Source: Paenibacillus silviterrae
GTDB lineage: Bacteria; Bacillota; Bacilli; Paenibacillales; NBRC-103111
DNA length: 64,000 bases
Direction of reading: 5' to 3'
Assembly (NCBI RefSeq): GCF_030167925.1
Contig: NZ_JASKUT010000001.1
Span: 4,052,501 to 4,116,500 of the forward strand
The position numbers and the translations under genes are program-made. The notes beneath the pieces were generated by a model. It saw nothing but the letters and a program-made list of their open reading frames with translations, had not been told where the DNA came from and did not search any database. Every line of letters begins with the position of its first letter. The first letter of the stretch is position 1. Positions 1 through 8,450 of this stretch are shown in pieces.

Positions 1-825
1 AAAGGGTTCCAGGAAACTTCTAAGTTGACCAAAACTGTTACTGTAATTCAAGCAGGTAAAGAAGTTGGTCAAAAGGAATTGACTTACTCCTTGAACTCGG
101 TAGCTACACTTTGGAATGCTAAAGACAGTGAACTTACTCGTAAATATGATTATACAGTTCGCGAGTGGGGAAGCGACGGTAATCAAACAGTCGTTGAAAA
201 CACCTATTCCCTGACTAATGAAGCTCAATTGCAAGCAAACAGCAAGTTTGGTCGTGAACTTGTAGTTAGTGCGAAGAATGCTGCAGGCGAAACTGTGGGT
301 ATTCCTAAGACAATTACAAGCGCGTTCTCTTCCGATACAAACGTTGCTAACACTTATGTTGATGGGGCAGGAAAAGCATGGGTTATCGGTAACAAGGCTG
401 GTACAGCTACTGTTAGCGTAAGCTTCAGAGCAGCTGACGGTTCTTACAAAACTGTAGAACAGCAAGTTACAGTTAAAGCTGATGCACTCAAAGTTGATAG
501 AATTACTTTTGACGACAGAGAGTACAATGAAGACTTCAGCTTCCTTGCTTTCGACAAGATTAATGTATATGATAACTACGGTGTTAACTACGAAAACGGT
601 GATGCTCAGAAGTATAACTACATCCTTGGTGTAAACTTCTCTGTATCTAACGTTAAGAGCGCTGATACAGCAGCTAAAGTTGTTGTAGACGCGTACGGTA
701 ACGTAAGAGTTACATCTACTCAGCCTGTAACATTTGACCTGACAGCAACATCTGCAACTGGTAAGTCTGCTGTAGTTACTATCTATGCTAACTCTGCTAA
801 TGCTGGGCGTTCTGTCAAGAACTAA
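1..825 (+). CDS. C-terminal part of a large secreted or S-layer-like protein with Ig-like repeats (5' end outside window)
   Basis: The frame is open from the first base of the window with no convincing start, so this is the last 274 residues of a longer protein; the TTG at 25 is internal. The sequence is rich in Thr, Val, Ala, Asn and short beta-strand patterns. The segment ending AGTATVSVSF resembles the closing strands of bacterial Ig-like (BIG2) domains. No SLH domain, sortase motif or catalytic motif is visible in this part. It ends just before a strong terminator. A surface or S-layer protein is inferred from composition; the exact family is unknown. Confidence 0.6.
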   Translation, partial: KGFQETSKLTKTVTVIQAGKEVGQKELTYSLNSVATLWNAKDSELTRKYDYTVREWGSDGNQTVVENTYSLTNEAQLQANSKFGRELVVSAKNAAGETVGIPKTITSAFSSDTNVANTYVDGAGKAWVIGNKAGTATVSVSFRAADGSYKTVEQQVTVKADALKVDRITFDDREYNEDFSFLAFDKINVYDNYGVNYENGDAQKYNYILGVNFSVSNVKSADTAAKVVVDAYGNVRVTSTQPVTFDLTATSATGKSAVVTIYANSANAGRSVKN

Positions 826-841
826 TTGTATTTAATAAAAG

Positions 842-867
842 GAAGGCCCTTGTGGCCTTCTTTTTTT
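842..867 (+). terminator. Rho-independent terminator of the surface-protein gene
   Basis: A perfect 7-bp stem, GAAGGCC with GGCCTTC, closes a 5-base loop and is followed by seven T residues. It begins 17 bases after the stop codon of the upstream gene. Confidence 0.93.
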
Positions 868-904
868 ATAATTAACAAATTACGTAATATGAGAGGTGAT
901 ATTG

Positions 905-1444
905 TTGAAAAGATTATTTCTTATAACATGCCTTATTTCGATAATTTTATTGGTAAGCAACTACTCAACAGGTCTAGGTGCAGAGGCAACAAGCCCAATA
1001 GAACCTGGTACAGTAAATGACCCCATAATAACAAAAAGTTACTTTGAACTAAATGTAAAAAAACTAATTTCTGATGAAGTAGCAAAGCAAAACGTGCCAA
1101 ATATTCCTGTTAACCAATCAGAAGTTGAAAATCTGGCTGAATCAAGTAGATTATCTATCATCAAACTCGAGCACGGCCAATCCCTTTACGGTGGCTCAGG
1201 CACGGAGTTCATCGTCCGTACCGGGAAAACCATCGTCTTCAGCAATGACGAAAGCGGCATAGCCGACGTTACCATCGGCAAAGATATCATTGCTGGACAA
1301 GCCGTCGAGCTCAACCATATGCTCATCGTTCCGCGTGAAGGGCGAGGCATTAAGCCTGATCCTAAGAACAACCAAGAGATCTACGTGATGGTACGCGGCA
1401 GCTACCTTTTGACAAATGCTGATGGTTCGAAGGTTTCTCCATAA
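905..1444 (+). CDS. Small secreted protein of unknown function
   Basis: The start chosen is TTG at 905, with the GAGGTGAT ribosome site at 893-900; a GTG at 896 lies inside that site. The protein is about 179 residues. It opens with a Lys/Arg-rich segment and a hydrophobic stretch (MKRLFLITCLISIILLVSN), a probable Sec signal peptide with possible cleavage near GLGAEA. The C-terminal half, about residues 90-165, is a compact Gly-rich region with SLYGGSGTEFIVRTGK and VPREGRG motifs that look conserved. No catalytic signature is recognised. The first half of the gene is AT-rich and the second half is not. The role is unknown; an envelope or spore-surface role is only a guess from the neighbours. 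Confidence 0.72.
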   Translation: MKRLFLITCLISIILLVSNYSTGLGAEATSPIEPGTVNDPIITKSYFELNVKKLISDEVAKQNVPNIPVNQSEVENLAESSRLSIIKLEHGQSLYGGSGTEFIVRTGKTIVFSNDESGIADVTIGKDIIAGQAVELNHMLIVPREGRGIKPDPKNNQEIYVMVRGSYLLTNADGSKVSP

Positions 1445-1533
1445 TTTTACCCATGGAACCAATAGTTTATACGTTTCGGCATTCTACATAACCACCATAC
1501 TAAGGGTACATTCCAACAAGGAGGATATCCATA

Positions 1534-1821
1534 ATGGCTAAAAACGGTGGCAGCAACAACAAGGTCGTACCCGAGAGTAAACAAGCTCTTGATATCATGA
1601 AGTACGAAATTGCAGCTGAATTAGGCTTACCTGTTGGAAAACAGCTGGCTAACATGAACGTTGAATTTGCAACGGAGTTAGGTTCTATTCCTTCAGCTTC
1701 AATTAAAGAGGATTACTGGGGTCATATTGCAGCAAGAGATGCCGGTGCAGTTGGTGGGCACATTACCAAGCGGCTTATCGGTAAGGCCGAAGAGATGATG
1801 TTTAACCTGTCGGGACTATAA
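1534..1821 (+). CDS. Alpha/beta-type small acid-soluble spore protein
   Basis: This 95-residue protein matches the SASP family that coats and protects DNA in dormant spores and is degraded by the GPR protease at germination. The EIAAELG motif near residues 25-31 corresponds to the conserved EIAxE(F/L)G cleavage region, and the C-terminal part carries a GAVGGHITKRLI-like DNA-binding segment. A strong AAGGAGGATAT ribosome site precedes the ATG. A CATACTA element at 1496-1502 fits the forespore sigma-G -10 consensus, but I could not find a good -35 at the right distance, so the promoter is uncertain. The gene is monocistronic by its spacing. Confidence 0.93.
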   Translation: MAKNGGSNNKVVPESKQALDIMKYEIAAELGLPVGKQLANMNVEFATELGSIPSASIKEDYWGHIAARDAGAVGGHITKRLIGKAEEMMFNLSGL

Positions 1822-1847
1822 AATTTCTTTGAACTTATGCGAATTTA

Positions 1848-1876
1848 TTGACAGTCATCGACATTTCCAGTAACAT
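1848..1876 (+). promoter_or_regulatory. Vegetative (sigma-A type) promoter of metK
   Basis: TTGACA at 1848-1853 is separated by 17 bases from TAACAT at 1871-1876. The -35 is a perfect match and the -10 matches four of six positions. Transcription would start near 1883, before the hairpin at 1904-1936. Confidence 0.6.
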
Positions 1877-1903
1877 AAACAAAAGAAGGTAATCGACAAA
1901 AGA

Positions 1904-1936
1904 AACCTTTTCCACTATGGAAAAGGTTGATTTTTT
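1904..1936 (+). terminator. Terminator hairpin between the SASP gene and metK, possibly a metK leader attenuator
   Basis: A perfect 10-bp stem (AACCTTTTCC with GGAAAAGGTT, 5-base loop) is followed two bases later by six T residues. It lies downstream of the likely metK promoter, so it would act on metK transcripts as well as on read-through from the spore-protein gene. AGAAGGT at 1884-1890 can pair with ACCTTTT at 1905-1911, an arrangement that would compete with the terminator stem. No SAM-I (S-box) core was found. Confidence 0.8.
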
Positions 1937-1986
1937 GTATGGGTACATATTCGTTTATCAATACTAGTTGTAGGAGGTAATTCACT

Positions 1987-3198
1987 ATGTCTAACCTTAA
2001 AGGCCGTCGTTTGTTTACGTCGGAATCCGTGACAGAGGGACATCCGGATAAGATTTGTGACCAAATCTCGGATGCTGTCCTGGATGCATTCCTTAAGAAT
2101 GATCCTAACGCTCGTGTAGCTTGTGAGGTTTCCGTTGCTACAGGTCTTGTACTTGTTATCGGTGAAATCACAAGCCAATCCGAGTTTGTTGATATCCAAT
2201 CCATTGCTCGTCAAACCATTAAAGAGATCGGCTATACTCGTGCTAAGTTTGGCTTTGACTCCCAAACTTGCGCAGTACTCGTTTCCTTGAACGAACAGTC
2301 TCCTGACATCGCTCAGGGCGTTAACAAGGCACTGGAAGCTCGCGAAGGGCAAATGACGGATTCGGAAATCGAAGCAATCGGCGCCGGTGATCAGGGCTTG
2401 ATGTTTGGTTTTGCTACCAACGAAACACCTGAACTGATGCCGTTGCCGATCTCGATCGCTCATCAGTTGGCTCGTCGTTTGACTGAAGTTCGTAAGAACG
2501 GTACGCTCGCTTACCTCCGTCCGGACGGCAAGACGCAAGTAACCGTTGAGTACGATGGAGATACACCTGTTCGTATCGATGCTATCGTGGTTTCGACTCA
2601 ACACGATGAAGCGATCACTTTGGAACAAATCCAAGCGGACATTAAAGAGCATGTCATTAAGCCAATCGTTCCTGCCAAATTTTTGGATGAGAACACCAAC
2701 TATTTCATCAACCCAACAGGCCGTTTCGTTATTGGCGGACCTCAAGGGGATGCCGGCTTAACAGGCCGTAAAATTATCGTTGATACGTACGGCGGTTACG
2801 CTCGTCACGGCGGCGGTGCGTTCTCCGGTAAGGATCCGACGAAGGTTGACCGTTCCGGTGCCTATGCAGCACGTTACGTGGCTAAGAACATTGTTGCTGC
2901 CGGCCTTGCAGATAAATGCGAGGTTCAGCTTGCTTACGCTATCGGTGTAGCGAAGCCGGTGTCGATCGCTGTTGACACGTTCGGTACAGGTAAAGTAGAA
3001 GAAGAAAAGCTTGTCGAGCTCGTTCGCAAGCACTTTGATCTTCGTCCAGCCGGTATCATCAAGCAGCTTGATTTGCGTCGTCCGATTTACAAGCAAACAG
3101 CTGCTTACGGTCACTTTGGCCGTACGGATCTGGATGTTCCTTGGGAGCGCACAGATAAGGCTGAGCTTCTTAAGAAGGACGCTCAGGTTACAGTTTAA
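1987..3198 (+). CDS. metK: S-adenosylmethionine synthase
   Basis: The enzyme makes S-adenosylmethionine from methionine and ATP in the cytoplasm. The 403-residue length is typical. The N-terminal [20 protein letters not shown] motif (binding ATP and methionine), the [12 protein letters not shown] motif in the middle and the [16 protein letters not shown] phosphate-binding loop are all present. The start is ATG with the ribosome site TAGGAGGTAA. It is transcribed alone between terminators. The codon choice resembles that of highly expressed genes. The leader is short and, unlike many Bacillales metK genes, shows no recognisable S-box. Confidence 0.98.
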   Translation: MSNLKGRRLFTSESVTEGHPDKICDQISDAVLDAFLKNDPNARVACEVSVATGLVLVIGEITSQSEFVDIQSIARQTIKEIGYTRAKFGFDSQTCAVLVSLNEQSPDIAQGVNKALEAREGQMTDSEIEAIGAGDQGLMFGFATNETPELMPLPISIAHQLARRLTEVRKNGTLAYLRPDGKTQVTVEYDGDTPVRIDAIVVSTQHDEAITLEQIQADIKEHVIKPIVPAKFLDENTNYFINPTGRFVIGGPQGDAGLTGRKIIVDTYGGYARHGGGAFSGKDPTKVDRSGAYAARYVAKNIVAAGLADKCEVQLAYAIGVAKPVSIAVDTFGTGKVEEEKLVELVRKHFDLRPAGIIKQLDLRRPIYKQTAAYGHFGRTDLDVPWERTDKAELLKKDAQVTV

Positions 3199-3222
3199 TA
3201 CCAGGGAAACCATTTGAAGAAC

Positions 3223-3264
3223 AAATGGAGTGAAGACCCAATGGGTCTTTGCTCCATTTTTTTT
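3223..3264 (+). terminator. Rho-independent terminator of metK
   Basis: AAATGGAG and AAGACCCA pair with TGGGTCTT and CTCCATTT in a long hairpin ending in a run of eight or more T residues, 25 bases after the metK stop codon. Confidence 0.93.
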
Positions 3265-3346
3265 GTCACATTTAGACAGTAACTTTTCTATTAATCTAGG
3301 AGTCTAATACAAAGGAGAGTGGAACAAGGAGAGGAGTGCTAACATC

Positions 3347-5968
3347 GTGGTAAAGCAAAAAGCATGGCGAAAAATGTCTGCAATGGTTCTATCAGCTACC
3401 ATTCTAATGACGCAAGGTTGGTATACAAATAGAGTCGAGGCCGCAGAGCCCGAACCGACCGTAACTATGACGAGCCAGGAGATACTGACCTCTGGCGCGG
3501 TTTTGAAGAAATATGTATGGCAGGGGAAACGAAGCAGCAAGGATATCAAAGTAAATGGGAATGTCGTCGAGGTGGATCTGACGAACCCAAATGTAAAGCT
3601 GGATGTCATGACGGGGACGGAGAATCAGTTTACCCGCAAACAGACCGTACTCGGTATGGCCACGGAAACAAAAGCAGTTGCCGGTATTAACGGGGACTTC
3701 TATAATACGCAAGCCGAGGGGGTACCCATAGGCCCTCAAGTGAGCAATAGTCAGCTCATGGCGACACCGCCCTATCTTCCTGGCTTCTATAGCTTTGCGC
3801 TGGATAAGGATAATAAACCGATTGTGGACTTATTTACGTTTGAAGGTTCGATTAAGACCAAGAATGGCTCCAGTTATCCGTTAGGAGGGATCAATAAAAC
3901 GTATTATTGGTTCGAGCCGGGCGGTGAGCACAGCCATATTGATGCGATGTTCATGTATACGAATGCTTGGGGACAGATCGACCGTTCAAATGATGGTGTC
4001 ACCACTCCTACAGAAGTACTCGTACAGAATAACATCATTACTCAGATTGCCGAGGGTACGATTCTCCAAATGGTGGCACCCAAGGATGGCTATATTCTAA
4101 GAGCCGCGGGAAAAGCCGCCGAATTTGTGAAAGCGAATATGAAGATCGGGGACCCGCTCATCGCGGATTATAAGGTTCTTCCTCAAGACCCGTCCAAGAC
4201 GTATGATGCGAAAAGCTTCCGGATGATGATCGGCGGCCATACGATAATGGTGGATGAGGGCATGCCGGCCGAATTCTCAAGAGAAGTAGCGAGCTTGTGC
4301 TGTTATCGTTCGCGAACAGCAATCGGGTATTCGAAGGATCTCAAAACGGCCTATCTTATCACGGTAGATAATGCAGGAGATAGTAAAGGGCTGAGCATGA
4401 CGGAGCTTCAGCAATTCATGATTAAGGTTGGCGTGTGGAAAGGAATCAACCTGGATGGGGGCGGATCAACTCAGATGGTGACCCGTCCTCTGGGAGAGGT
4501 TACCCCAGTGTTAACGAACAAAACCGAAACCGGTCTGCAGCGTAAGGTGGTTAACGGTGTAGGTGTGTACTCGCTGGCACCGCAGGGAGAGGTCAAGGGA
4601 TTGTACATTCAGGCTCCGAACGTGCTTTTTATCAATGAACAAGCACCGCTTAGTTTTAAAGCCTACGATATTTACTACAACCCGGTACAAACGGATAAAG
4701 TCAAAGCAGAGTGGTCGGCAGCAGATAATGCTGGGGTTTTTGTAGACAATGTATTTAAGCCGCAGAAGGCGGGAACAGCGAAAATCACGGCAAAATCCGG
4801 GCAGGGAAGTCAAACAGCTAATATTGAGGTTGCAGGACGCAATGATATCTCCAGTCTGAAGATTCAAGCAGACAACATGGCGCTATCACAAGGCGAAACA
4901 TACAAGCTTCCGGTCCTTGCCACAACTAAGTCCGGTAAAACACGAGAGGTTCCTGCGGAGCTTATCAGCTGGGAGGTTGCGGGAATTCAAGGGGAAGTGA
5001 AGAATGGCGTACTTACAGTGAAAAGCCTGGAGGGCAGCACAGCGGCTCAGTTGATTGCCAGATATGATGGCTACAGCACGATGGTGACCATACCGGTAGG
5101 GGTCGATAAGGTGTGGTATGATCTAGATAAGAATGCCGTCATGACTTTGTCGGATGTGAAGCCGCAGGAGGTAACCGCCTCGGTTAATGTAAAGCAAGAA
5201 CCTTCCGGCAATAAATATCTTGAGCTTGGCTACGATTTTACCAAAGGTACAGGGAACAAGTGGGCGTTCGCTACATTAGATACAAGAGTATGGATTGAAG
5301 GAAGTCCGCAATACTTGAAGCTGAAGGTCAATGGCGATGAAAGCTTGAATTGGCTGCGTGCAGAGATTTTGGACAATAAAAACGAGATCCATCGTGTGGA
5401 CCTGGCCCGGAGCATCAACTGGAAGGGCTGGAAGCTGCTTACGGCCGACCTCTCGGAGTATAAGATCGAGTATCCGATCCGCATGAAGAGCATTTATGTG
5501 GTTAACGAGGAAATCGGACAAGACGAGAGAGCCGCCAAAGGGAAAATCGAGATCGATGACATCAGCTTCACCTATAAAGGCTCCGTTCCCCAACCAACCA
5601 AAAACAACGTTCAGCTCACCGTAAATAAGACAGCCGTATCCCTGAATGGCAAGGGCATGACGCTGGAGCAAGCGCCTTTCATTACAAAGGGCAATACGCT
5701 GGTGCCGATCCGTTTTGTGAGTGAAGCCTTAGGTGGAACGGTTCGGTGGGATGAACAGGAAAGAAAGGTCACTGTCATCCGGGGCGATAAGATGATTGAT
5801 CTATGGGTCGATAATGTAGACCTAATCGTGAATGGGCAAAGAGTCACAGCGGAGGTTCCTCCAGTGATCATGAACAATCTCACTATGGTGCCTTTAAGGA
5901 TTTTGTCGGAAAATTTAGGCTGGAAAGTAACCTGGGACGGGAATACCCAGCAAATTACTCTCCAATAA
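3347..5968 (+). CDS. Secreted phosphodiester glycosidase (NAGPA) family protein with C-terminal copper-amine-oxidase-like stalk domain
   Basis: The start is GTG with AAGGAGAGGAG 10 bases upstream. The 873-residue protein begins with a Lys/Arg-rich, hydrophobic signal peptide ending near RVEAAEP. Residues about 60-415 form a NAGPA (DUF2233) domain, recognised by GINGDFYN and by the NLDGGGSTQM motif around residue 368; family members act as phosphodiester glycosidases on sugar-phosphate linkages. A central region has weak Ig-like repeats, then a beta-rich carbohydrate-binding-like segment (about 590-750). The last 110 residues are a two-repeat stalk domain with the LVPIRFVSEALG and MVPLRILSENLG motifs. 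A cell-envelope glycan role is inferred; the substrate is unknown. A weak TTGTCA-N17-TTCTAT promoter lies at 3263-3291. Confidence 0.88.
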   Translation: MVKQKAWRKMSAMVLSATILMTQGWYTNRVEAAEPEPTVTMTSQEILTSGAVLKKYVWQGKRSSKDIKVNGNVVEVDLTNPNVKLDVMTGTENQFTRKQTVLGMATETKAVAGINGDFYNTQAEGVPIGPQVSNSQLMATPPYLPGFYSFALDKDNKPIVDLFTFEGSIKTKNGSSYPLGGINKTYYWFEPGGEHSHIDAMFMYTNAWGQIDRSNDGVTTPTEVLVQNNIITQIAEGTILQMVAPKDGYILRAAGKAAEFVKANMKIGDPLIADYKVLPQDPSKTYDAKSFRMMIGGHTIMVDEGMPAEFSREVASLCCYRSRTAIGYSKDLKTAYLITVDNAGDSKGLSMTELQQFMIKVGVWKGINLDGGGSTQMVTRPLGEVTPVLTNKTETGLQRKVVNGVGVYSLAPQGEVKGLYIQAPNVLFINEQAPLSFKAYDIYYNPVQTDKVKAEWSAADNAGVFVDNVFKPQKAGTAKITAKSGQGSQTANIEVAGRNDISSLKIQADNMALSQGETYKLPVLATTKSGKTREVPAELISWEVAGIQGEVKNGVLTVKSLEGSTAAQLIARYDGYSTMVTIPVGVDKVWYDLDKNAVMTLSDVKPQEVTASVNVKQEPSGNKYLELGYDFTKGTGNKWAFATLDTRVWIEGSPQYLKLKVNGDESLNWLRAEILDNKNEIHRVDLARSINWKGWKLLTADLSEYKIEYPIRMKSIYVVNEEIGQDERAAKGKIEIDDISFTYKGSVPQPTKNNVQLTVNKTAVSLNGKGMTLEQAPFITKGNTLVPIRFVSEALGGTVRWDEQERKVTVIRGDKMIDLWVDNVDLIVNGQRVTAEVPPVIMNNLTMVPLRILSENLGWKVTWDGNTQQITLQ

Positions 5969-6056
5969 TTAGTACTATATGCTCTCACATTGTAATTCAA
6001 ATATGGTACTATATTGCTAGAACTACAAGAAAAATGTAGAAGGGGCTTTGTTCCGG

Positions 6057-7214
6057 ATGCAGGTGGATGCGTTAGATCGTGTACTCAAAAATGCTATTGA
6101 TGTTATGGAAAGCAGCAAGTATCAGATTTTTGAGATTTGCGAAAGCGTCCGCGCCGAGAGGGAAGCCTTGAACAAAGAGCTTCAGCAGGTGATTGAGGAA
6201 GCCTCAAAGACCATCGAGATGGTCGATCGATTCGAGCTGGAATATCGCCGCTCCCGTGTCCGGCTGACAGAGGTCAGCCGGGATTTCAAGCGGTTCAATG
6301 AAGAGGACATCCGTGCTGCCTATGAGGCTGCAACAGGGCTGCAGACTCAGCTTGCAACGTACCGTGAGAAGGAGATTTACCTCAAGGCTCGTCGGGACGA
6401 TCTTCAGAAGCGGCTTAAGAATCTCGATCGCCAGATGGAGCGCGCGGAAACTCTCGTCTCTCAGGTGAATGTGGTGCTTGAGTACCTCTCCGGCGATCTG
6501 GGCCAAGTGACACGCTTGCTGGAATCGGCGAAAAACCGCCAGCTGCTGGGGCTGAAGATCATTCTTGCGCAGGAAGAAGAACGGAAGCGGATTGCCAGGG
6601 AAATCCATGACGGACTAGCCCAGAATATGGCCAATGTAGTGCTTCGAACGGAGATTGCTGAACGGATGCTCGGCAAGGAAGCATATAGCGCGGTGAAGGA
6701 TGAGTTGGTTGACCTCAAGGGGCAGGTTCGCGGCGGGATTGAAGAGGTTCGAAGAATTATTTTCAACCTGCGGCCAATGGCTCTTGATGATCTTGGTTTG
6801 GTGCCGACACTTCGCAAATTCGTACAGGATTATGAGGAAAAAGCAAAAATTCGCACGAAGTTTGAAGTCGTGGGTAAAGATTTTCGGTTACCTTCCGGTA
6901 TGGAAGTGGCGATTTATCGATTGGTACAGGAAGCCTTTTCTAATGTAATGAAGCATGCACAAGCTAGCTTTGTGAGCTTGGAGGTTGCCTTTCAACAGCA
7001 GATGGTAAAAATTACCGTTTCCGACAACGGTGTGGGCTTCTCGACAGATACGATAGACCGAAAGCTGGATAAGCGCAGCGGACATTTCGGTTTAATCGGT
7101 ATGCGTGAGCGAGTGGAGCTCTTGGAAGGGCGACTCGAAATTCAATCGACTGTCGGCGGAGGCACAAAGGTTTCTATGGTTATTCCGATTACATCCGAAT
7201 CTAAGGAGGAGTAA
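6057..7214 (+). CDS. degS: Two-component sensor histidine kinase DegS
   Basis: DegS is a cytoplasmic kinase that phosphorylates DegU and controls exoenzymes, competence and motility. Residues 1-170 are a long coiled-coil sensor region without membrane segments. A HisKA_3 dimerisation domain follows, with RIAREIHDG and phospho-accepting His184, then a HATPase_c domain with the DNGVGF and GHFGLIGMRERV motifs. ATG at 6057 is preferred because the AGAAGGGG site ends 11 bases before it; TTG at 6048 is in frame but only two bases from that site. The 385-residue length fits Bacillus DegS. It is followed five bases later by degU, in one operon. Confidence 0.96.
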   Translation: MQVDALDRVLKNAIDVMESSKYQIFEICESVRAEREALNKELQQVIEEASKTIEMVDRFELEYRRSRVRLTEVSRDFKRFNEEDIRAAYEAATGLQTQLATYREKEIYLKARRDDLQKRLKNLDRQMERAETLVSQVNVVLEYLSGDLGQVTRLLESAKNRQLLGLKIILAQEEERKRIAREIHDGLAQNMANVVLRTEIAERMLGKEAYSAVKDELVDLKGQVRGGIEEVRRIIFNLRPMALDDLGLVPTLRKFVQDYEEKAKIRTKFEVVGKDFRLPSGMEVAIYRLVQEAFSNVMKHAQASFVSLEVAFQQQMVKITVSDNGVGFSTDTIDRKLDKRSGHFGLIGMRERVELLEGRLEIQSTVGGGTKVSMVIPITSESKEE

Positions 7215-7219
7215 AGCCG

Positions 7220-7945
7220 ATGGACATTATTGGTACGGCGAAACGTTCGATTAAGCTGGTTTTGGCGGATGATCACCAATTGTTTCGGGAAGGCGTCAAA
7301 CGCATCCTGAACATGGAGAACGACCTGGAGGTAGTAGGCGAATGCGGCGACGGCATTCAAGTCATTGAGCTGTGCAATACGCTGCACCCGGACATCGTCC
7401 TCATGGACATCAACATGCCGATTGAGAACGGCGTTGTGGCAACGGAGAAGCTGAAGGATATTTTCCCGGATATAAAAGTGATCATTCTTTCGATTCATGA
7501 TGATGAGAGCTATGTTTTTGAGACGCTCCGCAAGGGCGCATCCGGCTATCTGCTGAAGGATATGGAAGCGGAGTCGCTGATCAACGCTATTCGCTCCGTT
7601 GTGGCAGGGCACGCTTATATTCACCCGAAGGTGACGGGCAAGCTGATCAACCAGCTTCGTCGAATGACCTATTTGGACGAGGTAGGCGTAGCAGGCGGAG
7701 GTACGGTTTCGAAGGAAGCGGGCGTGAAATACGTTCATTCCGATAACAGTCCGCTTACGCGTCGTGAGGCGGAGGTATTACGTTTGATGGCTGAGGGCAA
7801 GAGTAACAAGATGATCGGGGAATTCTTATATATCAGTGAGAAAACGGTCAAAAACCACGTCAGCAGCATTTTACAGAAGATGGAAGTAGACGATCGAACA
7901 CAAGCGGTTATTATCGCGATTAAGAATGGCTGGGTTACACTGTAG
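7220..7945 (+). CDS. degU: Response regulator DegU (NarL/LuxR family)
   Basis: This is the partner of DegS. The 241-residue protein has a receiver domain with the acidic pair DD near residue 17 and phospho-acceptor Asp63 in VLMDINMP, then a C-terminal LuxR-type helix-turn-helix (LTRREAEVLRLMAEGKSN and SEKTVKNHVSSIL). The AAGGAGGAG site overlaps the end of degS. It is slightly longer than the 229-residue B. subtilis protein, mostly in the linker. Given the neighbours it probably regulates the com and flagellar genes next to it, as known in B. subtilis. Confidence 0.97.
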   Translation: MDIIGTAKRSIKLVLADDHQLFREGVKRILNMENDLEVVGECGDGIQVIELCNTLHPDIVLMDINMPIENGVVATEKLKDIFPDIKVIILSIHDDESYVFETLRKGASGYLLKDMEAESLINAIRSVVAGHAYIHPKVTGKLINQLRRMTYLDEVGVAGGGTVSKEAGVKYVHSDNSPLTRREAEVLRLMAEGKSNKMIGEFLYISEKTVKNHVSSILQKMEVDDRTQAVIIAIKNGWVTL

Positions 7946-8036
7946 ATCGGCTAGAATGATCTGTAAAGATTTTGCAAAGGGCATGGAACCAACCTACTCC
8001 TAGCGGCATATACTGTTCTTAAGGGAGGGAGCCGCT

Positions 8037-8435
8037 ATGATGTTAGGCTTGGTTGGAATTATGGGTACCTATGCCGTCGGGATCCTGCTGGTCCACTGGC
8101 TCCACTGGCGATTTCAGCGCCGCGGTCTGGAACGCATGATGCACTATGTGCTCGTGACGAGGAACAACCAGCTGCAGGTGGAGTGGTACATTCGGTCGCT
8201 TGGTTTTTTCTCATGGCTCAAGGGCCGTGCGATTACCGTAACTCTAGTGGATGAAGGCTCGACGGACGAGACGCTCTCTATTGTGGCAAGGTTAAGCGAA
8301 GAACATCAATTGCACATCTGCTCAGCAGAAGCATGGAACTGGGACGATTGGGTCCAGGAGCATGAGAATGAGCAAGTGGTTGTCGTTCGGCTTAGCCAAA
8401 ACGAAGGTTTAGAAACCGCTTACAAATTTATGTAA
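8037..8435 (+). CDS. Small membrane-anchored protein with a glycosyltransferase-like fragment
   Basis: A 132-residue protein with a strong AAGGGAGGGAG ribosome site. Residues about 3-25 form one membrane helix, followed by a basic segment and then a region resembling the first strands of a GT-A glycosyltransferase fold (ITVTLVDEGSTDETL, compare the usual VDDGSTDxT). It is too short to be a complete glycosyltransferase and lacks a visible DxD metal site after that motif. It sits between degU and comFA, the position of yviA in B. subtilis, but I see no relation to that gene. The function is unknown. Confidence 0.7.
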   Translation: MMLGLVGIMGTYAVGILLVHWLHWRFQRRGLERMMHYVLVTRNNQLQVEWYIRSLGFFSWLKGRAITVTLVDEGSTDETLSIVARLSEEHQLHICSAEAWNWDDWVQEHENEQVVVVRLSQNEGLETAYKFM

Positions 8436-8450
8436 CCATAAAGGAGTCGC

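Noticed and set aside
826..1020. Short open frame over the first terminator
   Set aside because: It includes the terminator hairpin and overlaps the secreted-protein gene in another frame.
1822..1986. SAM-I riboswitch before metK
   Set aside because: The gap is short and none of the conserved S-box core segments could be found; only a simple terminator hairpin is present.
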